Below, piece by piece: positions 33,058-40,984 of a stretch of 59,014 nucleotides of DNA; the first letter of the stretch is position 1; every line of letters starts with the position of its first letter. Made by a program: the position numbers and the translations under genes. Under the pieces are notes generated by a model. It was given only the letters and a program-made list of their open reading frames with translations. It had not been told where the DNA came from and did no database searches. Source of the stretch: an uncultured Clostridiaceae bacterium (GTDB taxonomy: Bacteria; Bacillota; Clostridia; TANB77; CAG-508); the NCBI GenBank assembly GCA_946493085.1, contig CAMMAC010000007.1, positions 1-59,014 of the forward strand, read 5' to 3'.

Positions 33058-33745
33058 TTAAGATAATTGGATGATGCGAGTAGTAATGTTTTTATCGTCA
33101 CTAGAAGCTTCTATACGAATAGGAAGACCAGTATCATTGCGAAACTTTAAATCTAAAGAGCCATAAGATACGGCAGCATCGCGTCCCTCTGGTACATAAC
33201 CTACAGGTTTCCCATGAGGGTGTCTTTCTGTAACTACTAAGCTAGAAATAGATAAAACCGCATTATACAATGTACTACTTACTTGGCAATTTCCACCACC
33301 AATACCTGTTTCCTTTTGATGATTTACAATAATACTAGCCTCTTGGTAACCTCTTTCCGCAGTTGGTTCTCCAACAGTTTTACAAAAGGAGAAGGTCTCT
33401 CCGTGGTTGTACTACTGTTCCGTTTAAGGATTCACAAGTAAGACGAATGTTCGTTAAACGTCCAGCAGCCCTATCTTTAATAACAGTAGAAAAAGTGGCA
33501 ATTTGATTTTCCTTTGGAGGAGTTGTTTGATTGCTATTTTGTTCATTTGCTATTAAACTTTCTACTCTATTTTCGGAAGTAGCTTGGTTTACTGTAGTAG
33601 AAATACGACTGCCACCTTGTGAATTAGAAGAAGCCATTTCTTTGGGAGAAGAGTTTTCTTGCCCAGCAGAGCGGAAAAATAGATAAAAAGCAGCAAGACC
33701 AATAAAAAGTAATAATATTCCTAAAATTAATGTTTTCTTTTTCAT
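33058..33745 (-). pseudogene. VanW-family gene broken by a single-base frameshift
   Basis: The first part (33745 down to about 33406) encodes a signal-anchor and IRLTCESLNGTVVQP. The protein then frameshifts to RRDLLLL and stops. Removing one C within CCACGG (plus positions 33401-33406) restores GETFSFCKTVGEPTAERGYQ, then GIGGGNCQVSSTLYNAVLSI and HPHGKPVGYVPEGRDAAV, a full VanW core ending at 33058. The restored protein would be about 229 aa. VanW proteins occur near vancomycin clusters but most are chromosomal and of unknown wall-related function. Either a true mutation or a sequence error. Confidence 0.85.
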
Positions 33746-33892
33746 AATTTTTCATCCTTTTTCATCATTTTTTTCTTTTTAGTATGCGTGTAAATAAGAA
33801 AAAATATGATAGAAAAAAATGTAAAAAATAGTTGCATTATTTCAGAAATTGTATTAAGGTATAGAAAAGTAAATAGAAAGGAAGAATCAATC

Positions 33893-34742
33893 ATGAAAAC
33901 AGCATTGGTACTAGAAGGTGGAGCTTTAAGAGGCGTATATACAGCAGGTGTGTTAGATGTTTTAATGGAAAAGAATATTCAAGTAGATAATGTCATTGGA
34001 GTGTCAGCCGGGGCATTAAATGGAATGAACTATATTTCTCATCAAATTCGGAAGGTCAGCTAGTATTAATATAGAATATTGTAGAGATCCACAATATATA
34101 GGATATAAAGCTGTGTTGAAAAATAAAGGTGTGATTGGCTTTGATTACTTATTTGGAGAAATTTCTCAAAAGAAAAAACCATTTGATTACGAAACATTTG
34201 TAAAAAGTCCTATTCAATTTACAGCAGTAGTAACCAATTGCCAAACAGGAGAAACAGAATATATAGAAAAACAAGAAAAAGAGCATATATTTGCTGCAGT
34301 ACAAGCTTCTTCTAGTATGCCACTTTTTTCGCAAATGGTTACTATCGGAGAAAGTCAGTATTTAGATGGAGCAGTTAGCAATGCCATACCAGTAAAGTGG
34401 GCATTAGAACAAGGATACGATAAAGTAATAGTAGTGCTAACAAGAGACAAAATGTATCAAAAAAAGCCTGTTTCGAAACAAGTAAAAAAATTGTATGCCC
34501 ATCATTTTAAAGAGTATCCTAAATTAGTAGAAAAATTATATACCATGCCAGAAAGATATAACCAAATAAAGAAAGATATAGAAGAATTAGAAGAAAAACA
34601 AAAAATCTTTGTTTTTCGACCAGAAAAGGAAGTACATGTAAAAAGATTAGAAAAAGATACACAAAAATTAAAAGATTTATATGAAGAAGGAAAAGCGGAA
34701 ACTTTGCAAAAATGGGATGATTTAAGGAAATATTTAGCTTAA
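33893..34742 (+). pseudogene. Patatin-like phospholipase gene broken by a single-base frameshift
   Basis: The start MKTALVLEGGALRGVYTAGV (oxyanion loop) and GVSAGALN (GxSxG nucleophile) are in frame from ATG 33893. At about 34048 an extra C (ATTCGGAAGG) shifts the frame to a stop at 34061-34063. Without it the reading continues QIGRSASINIEYCRDPQYIG and joins the second part with FGEISQKKKPFDY, SSSMPLF and the DGA motif YLDGAVSNAIPV. The restored protein is about 283 aa, normal for the family. The second part alone (ATG 34113) lacks the nucleophile. Confidence 0.88.
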
Positions 34743-34763
34743 ATAAAATAGGGAGAAAAGGAT

Positions 34764-34826
34764 ATGAAAGTAAATGAATTAAGAGAAATCATAAAAAAAT
34801 ATAAGGAATTCAAAAATAAAGTATAG
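34764..34826 (+). pseudogene. 20-codon N-terminal stub or small peptide
   Basis: A GGGAGAAAAGG site precedes MKVNELREIIKKYKEFKNKV and a stop. It reads like the beginning of a longer helical protein cut short, similar to the stubs at 3241 and 3886. A genuine small protein cannot be excluded. Confidence 0.35.
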
Positions 34827-34870
34827 ATATTTTTAAAATTTTATACAAAAGGTAAATAAATTAAAAAAGA

Positions 34871-34945
34871 TTGACATAAAGCATGTTAGGTAGTATAATA
34901 TAAAACATAATCCAATAGGATTATACTAACTATACTTTAGTTAGT
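34871..34945 (+). promoter_or_regulatory. Strong promoter and double-hairpin leader of the minigene/radical SAM locus
   Basis: TTGACA (34871-34876), a 17-bp spacer and TATAAT (34894-34899) match the consensus exactly. Near the transcript start come two adjacent perfect hairpins: ATAATCC/GGATTAT (34907-34913 with 34918-34924) and ACTAACTA/TAGTTAGT (34925-34932 with 34938-34945). They may protect the RNA end or regulate the leader. No gene lies between 34827 and 34986. Confidence 0.8.
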
Positions 34946-34986
34946 AAAGAACTTGCAAACTTGGTTAAAAAAAGGAGGGAAGACTT

Positions 34987-35013
34987 ATGGATTTAAGAAC
35001 AGCTGGTAACTAA
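34987..35013 (+). CDS. 8-codon minigene encoding MDLRTAGN, candidate ultra-short precursor or leader peptide
   Basis: ATG 34987 follows AAGGAGGGA with an 8-base gap, one of the best ribosome-binding sites in the window, and encodes MDLRTAGN before TAA. A consensus promoter lies 90 bases upstream and a 15-bp hairpin 22 bases downstream, then a radical SAM/SPASM gene. Known genes of this size include mccA of microcin C (MRTGNAN) and bytA of the biarylitides (a pentapeptide). The RT-GN resemblance and C-terminal Asn to MccA are suggestive, but with eight residues chance is possible. A regulatory leader peptide is the main alternative. Confidence 0.55.
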   Translation: MDLRTAGN

Positions 35014-35034
35014 GTTGATGTGCGGTTTCAAACA

Positions 35035-35070
35035 GATGAAGACTGACTTATATTTAAGTTAGTCTTCATT
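35035..35070 (+). promoter_or_regulatory. Stable hairpin between minigene and radical SAM gene
   Basis: ATGAAGACTGACTTA (35036-35050) pairs with TAAGTTAGTCTTCAT (35055-35069) around TATT with one G-U. There is no T tract, so it is unlikely to be a full terminator; it could pause polymerase, protect the short upstream RNA or set the ratio of minigene to enzyme messages. Confidence 0.65.
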
Positions 35071-35095
35071 TGTAAAGATTAGTTTAGGAGGAAAA

Positions 35096-36298
35096 ATGCG
35101 TACACCTACATATTCATCAATACGGTTAGAACTTACATCTCATTGCAATCTCGCATGTTCTTATTGTCATAACTCGGAATATAGTAATAGAGACGATGAT
35201 ATGACAACTGCTGAAATTATCAAATTAATAGGAAATTTGAAGAAAGAATATCCTATAAATAAGATTCTACTTACAGGAGGAGAACCATTAGTAAAGTCTG
35301 GGCTATTAGAAATTGTACAATATATTAATAGCATAGGAATAAAAGTGGATATGGTAACTAATGGAACACTGTTAACTCCGGAAATTATAAGAGAATTGGA
35401 AGAAGCAGGATTAAAAAGAATAAGAATTAGCATTGACGAGATTGGTGAAACATCTTTATATCGGCATAACGAAAACCCAAATGAGCTCTGGAAGATAGGA
35501 AAAATGATCTCTGAAATATCAAATATAGAGGTATGCATCCATACTGTATGCTCAATGGCTAATGTGAAACAATTAGAAGCTATTTATGAAAAAGTGTTAG
35601 AAATTGGAGCAAGAAGATGGAGAGTGTTCGATATTGGATATCAAGGAGGGGCAACAGAGAACATTGAAGAAGTAAAGTTGGATACTTATTATAGTGATTT
35701 AATTGAAAGTACAAAAAGGATACTAATGTCATATCTTTCAAAAAATTTAAAGAAAACTCTAGACATTGAAATTAACAATATTTTCAGAACCATAATGTTG
35801 GATGTGTCGGAGAAAAAGATAACTCAGACAGAATTGAATGAAATGTTAAAGCAAAGAGAAATGTTATCGCCTTGTGATTATGTAGCTGATCATCAGTTAT
35901 CAATTAGAAGCAACGGTGTAGCAACTCTTTGTCAATATTTTCATAACAGTATATATGATTTCAGAAAATTCTGCTTTGATGTAAGAAAAGCCATTCAAGA
36001 AGAAGAGTATGTCGTGGAAAATCAATTATTAATGAAAGATTTACCATATTGCTCAAAATGTAAATATTGTTTGGTATGCAATAGTGGTTGTAGGTCTAGG
36101 GCAGAATTTATGACAGGTGATATCAAGGATGCCGATCCCTGTGCTTGTTATACTGTGTCAAGATTGCATAAAGAGATTATAAGTATGTTACCTATTAATA
36201 CTCAAAATGCATATAATGCACTAATTAACCAAAAAGGTAAAGACCCAAAGTATAATTATGCGGATTTACAACGCTTTTTAAGAGGAAAGGGATACTAA
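35096..36298 (+). CDS. Radical SAM/SPASM enzyme, putative peptide modifier
   Basis: A 400-aa enzyme. The radical SAM motif is CNLACSYC near residues 17-24, then LLTGGEPLVKSG (SAM binding). The C-terminal SPASM region has C-x9-14 spacing in CDYVADH...LCQYF, and a cysteine-dense stretch CSKCKYCLVCNSGC followed by DPCACY, enough for two auxiliary Fe-S clusters. SPASM enzymes mostly modify ribosomal peptides or carry out sulfatase or cofactor maturation. It stands right after an 8-codon minigene and 3 bases before the TIM-barrel gene. The AGGAGG site is only 4 bases from the ATG. The substrate is inferred, not known. Confidence 0.85.
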   Translation: MRTPTYSSIRLELTSHCNLACSYCHNSEYSNRDDDMTTAEIIKLIGNLKKEYPINKILLTGGEPLVKSGLLEIVQYINSIGIKVDMVTNGTLLTPEIIRELEEAGLKRIRISIDEIGETSLYRHNENPNELWKIGKMISEISNIEVCIHTVCSMANVKQLEAIYEKVLEIGARRWRVFDIGYQGGATENIEEVKLDTYYSDLIESTKRILMSYLSKNLKKTLDIEINNIFRTIMLDVSEKKITQTELNEMLKQREMLSPCDYVADHQLSIRSNGVATLCQYFHNSIYDFRKFCFDVRKAIQEEEYVVENQLLMKDLPYCSKCKYCLVCNSGCRSRAEFMTGDIKDADPCACYTVSRLHKEIISMLPINTQNAYNALINQKGKDPKYNYADLQRFLRGKGY

Positions 36299-36301
36299 TT
36301 G

Positions 36302-37093
36302 ATGATTGGATTTAGATTGAAATTTGATAATATTCCTAAATACAATCTGAAAGACTTCCTTCTGAATTATATCAGTAAGTTTGATTTCTTTGAAATCAAA
36401 CTTACTGATAAGTTAATAGAAGAAGAAAAACTAGGATATGTATTAGAACTTTCTGAAAAATATTCAAGTGGGAAATATTCTATACATCTACCCAAGAATT
36501 TTTTAGATGCTGAATTTGATAAGGATATGAGAAAAAATATAATTCAACATCTTAGAACTTTCAAACATAAAAGTAAAATTTCATTAATATTACATTTTCC
36601 ATTAGAATGTGAAAGTAATTTTCTAAATAAATTATATGAATTGGCCAAAAGCCTAAATGGAAATTACTATGTATTATTGGAAAATGAAAGAGTTGGTAGA
36701 TTTTGTCTAGCATACTTAAAAAAGATGAATGACACTATTAAATATATGATAACAATAAGAAAAGTTCAAAATGTAGGAGTATGTTTTGATATCGGTCATT
36801 TTCAATATGGTGTGTTACGAGAAGAAATCTCCCAAAAAACAGTACAATCATATATATTAAACTTATCATATTTCTTGCAATATATTAGGGAATACCATAT
36901 TCATGATTATAACAATGAAAGAGATCATTTACAATTAAAAACTGGAGTTATGAATCTCACAGAAGTGTCAATTTTAATAACTAAAAGGAATAAAGATATT
37001 CCATTCATAATAGAAGTGAATATTATGAATCCAGACTTAGATGGAAAGGAACAAATAAAAATAGTAGCTCAAGAGATATTAACGAGGGGATAA
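36302..37093 (+). CDS. Sugar phosphate isomerase/epimerase-like TIM-barrel protein (AP endonuclease 2 family)
   Basis: A 263-aa xylose-isomerase-like barrel. Candidate metal ligands are in order: VLLENE (Glu near residue 143), VCFDIGHFQYG (Asp and His near 162-165), HIHDYNNERDH (His, Asp, His near 199-208) and FIIEVN (Glu near 238), so the active site looks complete. It starts 3 bases after the radical SAM stop codon and ends 1 base before the next ATG, so translation is coupled. In natural-product clusters such barrels isomerise sugars or modify peptides (for example multinuclear iron enzymes such as MbnB in the related DUF692 group). Its gene holds a 19-bp palindrome. Confidence 0.75.
   Translation: MIGFRLKFDNIPKYNLKDFLLNYISKFDFFEIKLTDKLIEEEKLGYVLELSEKYSSGKYSIHLPKNFLDAEFDKDMRKNIIQHLRTFKHKSKISLILHFPLECESNFLNKLYELAKSLNGNYYVLLENERVGRFCLAYLKKMNDTIKYMITIRKVQNVGVCFDIGHFQYGVLREEISQKTVQSYILNLSYFLQYIREYHIHDYNNERDHLQLKTGVMNLTEVSILITKRNKDIPFIIEVNIMNPDLDGKEQIKIVAQEILTRG
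36370..36410 (+). repeat. 19-bp perfect palindrome with 3-base loop inside the TIM-barrel gene
   Basis: The arms 36370-36388 and 36392-36410 are fully complementary with loop TTT at 36389-36391. It encodes residues about 23-37 (YISKFDFFEIKLTDK) in the open frame. In RNA it would be one of the most stable hairpins in the window, about 70 bases into the coding sequence. Confidence 0.9.
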
Positions 37094-37094
37094 A

Positions 37095-37790
37095 ATGAAA
37101 ATTAGACAAATATATGAGATTGCCGAAGTAATTCCGCTACATCAGGTTATTTTTGGAAGAGAGTTTCCGCTACAAAGTTTTTATAAGAAAAAACGAGAAA
37201 ACGATATTTTGATATATGTATATGAAGAAGAAAGTATAAAAATTGGGTATAGTATAGCCATAGTTCAAGAACAAGAAAAGAATATATATGCTTGGTATGG
37301 TGGAGTAATACCGGAATATCAAGGAAATGGAATTACAAAAGTTTTTTTTGAAGTTCTTATTGAATATGCACAAAAAATGAATTATTCAACTATAACTGTT
37401 GCAACTAGTAATTTAAGACCACATATGATTATTTTTGCAGTAAAAATGGGATTCGATATATATGATTTAAAGAAAAGAGAAACAGGAGAAGGAAATAAAA
37501 TTTATTTTAAATATCATATAAATCCCGAAAAAAAAGCAGTTATAAGTTTAAAGAGTAATTTGAAAATTGTAGATATAGAAAGACAATTAGTAGAATTATA
37601 TAAGAAAAATACTAATATCTTAGTACTGACTGATATTGATGAGATTAGTAATCTGATGTACGTTGTTAAGTATTGCAATAGCTTTATGAGAAAACCTAAA
37701 TTAATAATAACAAAGGAGGAAAAATCTTTTAAAAGTTCAATTCTAAGAACTCTAAAGGAATATAAGGGTAAAATCGAATTCAAAATTTAA
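37095..37790 (+). CDS. GNAT acetyltransferase with C-terminal extension
   Basis: A 231-aa protein whose first 145 residues are a GNAT domain: GYSIAIVQEQEKNIYAWYGG (beta strands), VIPEYQGNGITKVFFEVLIEYA (acetyl-CoA loop QGNGI, near residue 78) and FAVKMGFDIYD. The C-terminal 85 residues (AVISLKSNLKIVDIERQLVE...) are not GNAT and I do not recognise them; they resemble a small alpha/beta domain. It is the last gene before a strong terminator and is cotranscribed with the radical SAM and TIM-barrel genes. In a peptide cluster it could acetylate the product or give self-immunity, as MccE does; this is inference. Confidence 0.8.
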   Translation: MKIRQIYEIAEVIPLHQVIFGREFPLQSFYKKKRENDILIYVYEEESIKIGYSIAIVQEQEKNIYAWYGGVIPEYQGNGITKVFFEVLIEYAQKMNYSTITVATSNLRPHMIIFAVKMGFDIYDLKKRETGEGNKIYFKYHINPEKKAVISLKSNLKIVDIERQLVELYKKNTNILVLTDIDEISNLMYVVKYCNSFMRKPKLIITKEEKSFKSSILRTLKEYKGKIEFKI

Positions 37791-37820
37791 TATAATCCGT
37801 GTTTTACCCTTGGAATTAAT

Positions 37821-37863
37821 AAAAAACTATTTTATACGTATATTGTATAAAATAGTTTTTTTT
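37821..37863 (+). terminator. Strong terminator ending the minigene/radical SAM operon
   Basis: AAAACTATTTTATAC (37823-37837) and GTATAAAATAGTTTT (37845-37859) pair perfectly over 15 bases with a 7-base loop; the T run reaches 37863. Confidence 0.9.
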
Positions 37864-37871
37864 GCTATAAT
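37843..37871 (+). promoter_or_regulatory. Promoter embedded in the terminator
   Basis: TTGTAT (37843-37848), a 17-bp spacer and TATAAT (37866-37871). The -35 box is part of the terminator's 3' arm. It would transcribe the following phosphatase gene independently. Confidence 0.6.
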
Positions 37872-37890
37872 AAATAATATTGGAGGAGTT

Positions 37891-38514
37891 ATGGAAAAAG
37901 ATATATTTTTAATAAGGCATTCTGAACAATTAAAAATTAAAGATACAAAAAAATATGATATTTCAGATCAAATAAATAACGAAAAAATAATTTTGTCTGT
38001 CAATGGAGAAATATTAGCTAGAGAAATAAGTGAATTACAAGTGATGCAAAATATAAATATGGTATGGAGTAGTAATTATGTAAGAGCATTAGAAACAGCT
38101 AAATATATTGCAGAAAAAAATAATATAGAAATTAATGTGGATAGTAGATTAAATGAACGAAAACTGGGTGACTTAGAAAAATTGAGAGAATTAGGAAAGA
38201 ATAAACAAGATAGTTATACAAATGAACAATTAAGAGACATCTATTTAAAAAATGTAGGAGGAGAAAGCAATGAAGAGGTCTCAGAGAGAATGGAGTTATT
38301 CCTTAAAGATGTAATTAACAATGATTCAAGGAAAGTGGCTGTAATATCACATGGTGCTAGTATTAAATTTTGGTTATCTCGCTATTGTAAAATAGATGAT
38401 CAATGTCAGTTACGATATAATAATCAATTGCTATATGTAAGCTCACCTTCTATATTTGACATAAAAATTAAAAACAGAGAAATTATTGACATTAAACAAA
38501 TATATCGAAGATAA
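37891..38514 (+). CDS. Histidine phosphatase family protein
   Basis: A 207-aa member of the phosphoglycerate-mutase-like superfamily with an intact IRHSEQ (RH near residues 9-10), WSSNYVRALETAKYI, the acidic NERKLGDLEKL and the second catalytic histidine in VISHGAS near residue 152. The RHG motif is RHS. The start at 37891 follows GGAGGAGTT; an upstream frame start at 37810 would lie within the terminator. It could dephosphorylate a product or intermediate of the neighbouring locus, but it is a separate transcript and could be unrelated. Confidence 0.85.
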   Translation: MEKDIFLIRHSEQLKIKDTKKYDISDQINNEKIILSVNGEILAREISELQVMQNINMVWSSNYVRALETAKYIAEKNNIEINVDSRLNERKLGDLEKLRELGKNKQDSYTNEQLRDIYLKNVGGESNEEVSERMELFLKDVINNDSRKVAVISHGASIKFWLSRYCKIDDQCQLRYNNQLLYVSSPSIFDIKIKNREIIDIKQIYRR

Positions 38515-38544
38515 AAGGGAAGTAAAATTTACTACTTCCCTTTT
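38513..38544. terminator. Convergent terminator
   Basis: AAAAGGGAAGTA (38513-38524) and TACTTCCCTTTT (38533-38544) pair perfectly around 8 bases, shared by the phosphatase and the convergent iorAB operon. Confidence 0.75.
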
Positions 38545-38550
38545 GGTATT

Positions 38551-39069
38551 TTATTTTTTTAACATAACTAATAGCGCTTTTAGATTTGAATCTCCAATAG
38601 GAGTATTCATAAGAGCTGTTTTGACTGTTAAATAATTAAAATTTAAATATCGAAGTAATGAAGATAATAAAATCATATTTGAAGACTTAATATCTAGATG
38701 ATAGGCATTCAAGAAAGAGTCTATATTTATCTCTTCAAATTCGTATTCCAATTCAGAATTTGTTATATAGTCATTACTTCTTTTTATTATTACACAAGAA
38801 GAAGATAATTTAGGTAAATAATTTAAGTATTCTGTTCCACTTAGGTCTAAAAGATAATTAGTTGATTTTAAACTTATAATGGGAGAATAGATGATATCGC
38901 CAATCCTAATCTCAACAAAAACGCTACCACCTCTTTGAGAAATCCCATGGATTTCAGAAGTTTTGATATCAAAATTAGTGCAAGCAAGTAATATATTTGT
39001 TAAAATAGTACTTGCAAAGATAACTCCTTGACCTCCTAATCCGCAAACGATAATATTTTTTGTATTCAT
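38551..39069 (-). CDS. iorB: Indolepyruvate:ferredoxin oxidoreductase, beta subunit (IorB)
   Basis: A 172-aa gamma-domain subunit of 2-oxoacid:ferredoxin oxidoreductases. Seen are IIVCGLGGQGVIFASTIL at the N-terminus (nucleotide-binding loop) and TSEIHGISQRGGSV near residue 40, a motif specific to IorB. It overlaps iorA by 4 bases (ATGA) and is translated with it. The enzyme converts aryl pyruvates, from aromatic amino acids, into aryl-acetyl-CoA with reduction of ferredoxin. Confidence 0.9.
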   Translation of the reverse strand: MNTKNIIVCGLGGQGVIFASTILTNILLACTNFDIKTSEIHGISQRGGSVFVEIRIGDIIYSPIISLKSTNYLLDLSGTEYLNYLPKLSSSCVIIKRSNDYITNSELEYEFEEINIDSFLNAYHLDIKSSNMILLSSLLRYLNFNYLTVKTALMNTPIGDSNLKALLVMLKK

Positions 39070-40817
39070 TCTAGATTAATCTCCTTAATTGCATCATATT
39101 TACAAAGTTGCTTGCAAAGAGTACAACCATTGCAAAGACTTGAATTAAGTACAACTGTTTGGAGTTGCTTATTATATATTAGTGCAGGACATTGAATAGA
39201 AACGCATTTTTGACACTCTATACAATAATTTTTATCAATTGTAAAAGTATGGTGTTTTTTCTCTTTTAATGAACATAAACATTTGGCTATCAAAACAACT
39301 GGTTCATCAATGGATAATCCCCATTTTAAAACAGTATACGTTTCGTCCAATACTAAAGGATTAAAGCATCGTACATATTTAACTCCAAGTGATTTAACTA
39401 CACTTTCAATGTCTATTGCGGTTGTTTCAGTATTTCTTAATGTTTTACCAGTTCCTGGATTTTCTTGCAATCCAGTCATTGAAGTGGATCGATTATCGAG
39501 AATAACAAGTAAGGAGTTACTATTGTTATAAACATTAGTTAGTAAACTTGTCATTCCAGAGTGAAAAAATGTAGAGTCACCCATTACTCCAATACATTTT
39601 TTAGTTGAACTTGAAATTTGAAAAATTTTCTGAATACCATGAGCAATAGAAAAGCCACCTCCCATACAAATAGCAATGTCTTTTGCATAAAAAGGTTCTC
39701 CGCCACTCAATGAATAACAACCAATATCGCTACTAATAACAACATTCTTAAATTTTCCTAAAACATAGAAAAATCCCCTATAGGAACAACCAGCACAAAA
39801 TGTATCCTTTTTTTGTACGGTCGGTATATTGTCATTACATATGTAAGCAGTATTGTTTAAAATTATAGACTTAATTATGTCTGGTGTTAATTCATAAAGT
39901 TTTGGTGTCAGTTTTTTGCCAATACAATTAATACCAAATGTAGAAATCTGTGATTCTAAAAAATCATCTAATTCTTCGATAACAAAAGTTTTTTCATGTC
40001 TTTGACAAAATGATTTTATTAGATTGACAGGCAATGGATATATCATTCCAAGTTTTAGAATACTATAACTATTTCCAAAGACTTCTTTGACATATTGATA
40101 GCATATTCCGGACGTAATTATACATAAGTTAGTATTTTGGGATTGTTCTACAATGTTTATGGAATAATTTTCTGAAAAATTAGTTATCTGCTCAATTTTG
40201 TCTTCTAATTTGCGATGAAGTTCCTTAGAAATCCTAGGAATAGGATCAAATCTTTCATTAAAGTCAATAGGTAACAGAGTAAGAGAAATATCCCTTTTAT
40301 ACGATTTTGAAACGATGGATTTTGAGTGTGAAATTCTAGTTGTTAGCCGAATAAATATTGGAGATTTGAAAGCTTCACTTAATTCAAATGCCATTTTTAC
40401 AAAATCAAAACATTCCTGTGAATTAGATGGTTCTAACATGGGAATTTTACTAAATTTAGAATACCATCTATTATCTTGCTCATTTTGAGAAGAATGTATA
40501 CCGACATCATCAGCAGTGACAATGATTAGTCCAGCATTACAACCTGTATAGGCTAATGTAAATATTGGATCAGATGCTACATTAACTCCTACTTGTTTCA
40601 TTATAGCCATTGACCGTGCTCCAGCATAAGAAGCACCTATTACAGATTCAACAGCAACCTTTTCGTTTGGAGCCCACTCAGAGTATACATTTTTTAATTT
40701 AGAAATATTTTCCAAAATTTCAGTACTTGGTGTACCGGGATATCCGGAAGCAAACAAACCATTTGCTTCATAGAATCCTAATGCTAAAGCTTCATTACCT
40801 GATAACAAACTATGCAT
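39066..40817 (-). CDS. iorA: Indolepyruvate:ferredoxin oxidoreductase, alpha subunit (IorA)
   Basis: A 583-aa subunit fusing the pyrimidine and thiamine-diphosphate domains. Evidence: LLSGNEALALGFYEANGLFA, SGYPGTPSTEILE and WAPNEKVAVESVIGASYAGA in the N-terminal part; FCAGCSYRGFF, GDSTFFHSGMTSL with NxxS/T (the ThDP-binding GDS...N) in the middle; and two ferredoxin-like clusters at the C-terminus (CIECQKCVSIQCP and CNGCTLCKQLCKYDAI). It is a little shorter than typical (about 590-600). It ferments aromatic amino acids or runs reductively to fix CO2. An AGGAGG site lies 7 bases upstream. Confidence 0.93.
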   Translation of the reverse strand: MHSLLSGNEALALGFYEANGLFASGYPGTPSTEILENISKLKNVYSEWAPNEKVAVESVIGASYAGARSMAIMKQVGVNVASDPIFTLAYTGCNAGLIIVTADDVGIHSSQNEQDNRWYSKFSKIPMLEPSNSQECFDFVKMAFELSEAFKSPIFIRLTTRISHSKSIVSKSYKRDISLTLLPIDFNERFDPIPRISKELHRKLEDKIEQITNFSENYSINIVEQSQNTNLCIITSGICYQYVKEVFGNSYSILKLGMIYPLPVNLIKSFCQRHEKTFVIEELDDFLESQISTFGINCIGKKLTPKLYELTPDIIKSIILNNTAYICNDNIPTVQKKDTFCAGCSYRGFFYVLGKFKNVVISSDIGCYSLSGGEPFYAKDIAICMGGGFSIAHGIQKIFQISSSTKKCIGVMGDSTFFHSGMTSLLTNVYNNSNSLLVILDNRSTSMTGLQENPGTGKTLRNTETTAIDIESVVKSLGVKYVRCFNPLVLDETYTVLKWGLSIDEPVVLIAKCLCSLKEKKHHTFTIDKNYCIECQKCVSIQCPALIYNKQLQTVVLNSSLCNGCTLCKQLCKYDAIKEINLE

Positions 40818-40860
40818 ATGTATTCCTCCTGTTTGTGTTGTGTAATAAATGTTAAAAAAA

Positions 40861-40944
40861 TAAACCTCCTTATAATAAAATATAGGGATAGTATAACAAA
40901 GTTTTTAAATTATGTCAACAAAAAGAACAAATATTACCAATTGG
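40861..40944 (-). promoter_or_regulatory. iorAB promoter, extra ribosome-binding site and palindromic site
   Basis: On the minus strand TTGACA (40913-40918), a 17-bp spacer and TATACT (40890-40895). Upstream, CCAATTGG (40937-40944) is an 8-bp palindrome that could bind a regulator. In the leader, AAGGAGG (about 40863-40869) is not followed by a usable start codon; the real site is at about 40825. Confidence 0.7.
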
Positions 40945-40984
40945 AATAAAATATAAAAAGATTAAAAATTTTTATGAAAGAAAT

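Noticed and set aside
34113..34742. The downstream patatin part as an independent 209-aa gene
   Set aside because: It lacks the GxSxG nucleophile and has no ribosome-binding site; removing one C fuses it smoothly with the upstream part.
35018..35062. A second small frame, MCGFKQMKTDLYLS, after the 8-codon minigene
   Set aside because: No ribosome-binding site, and most of it lies in the hairpin arms.
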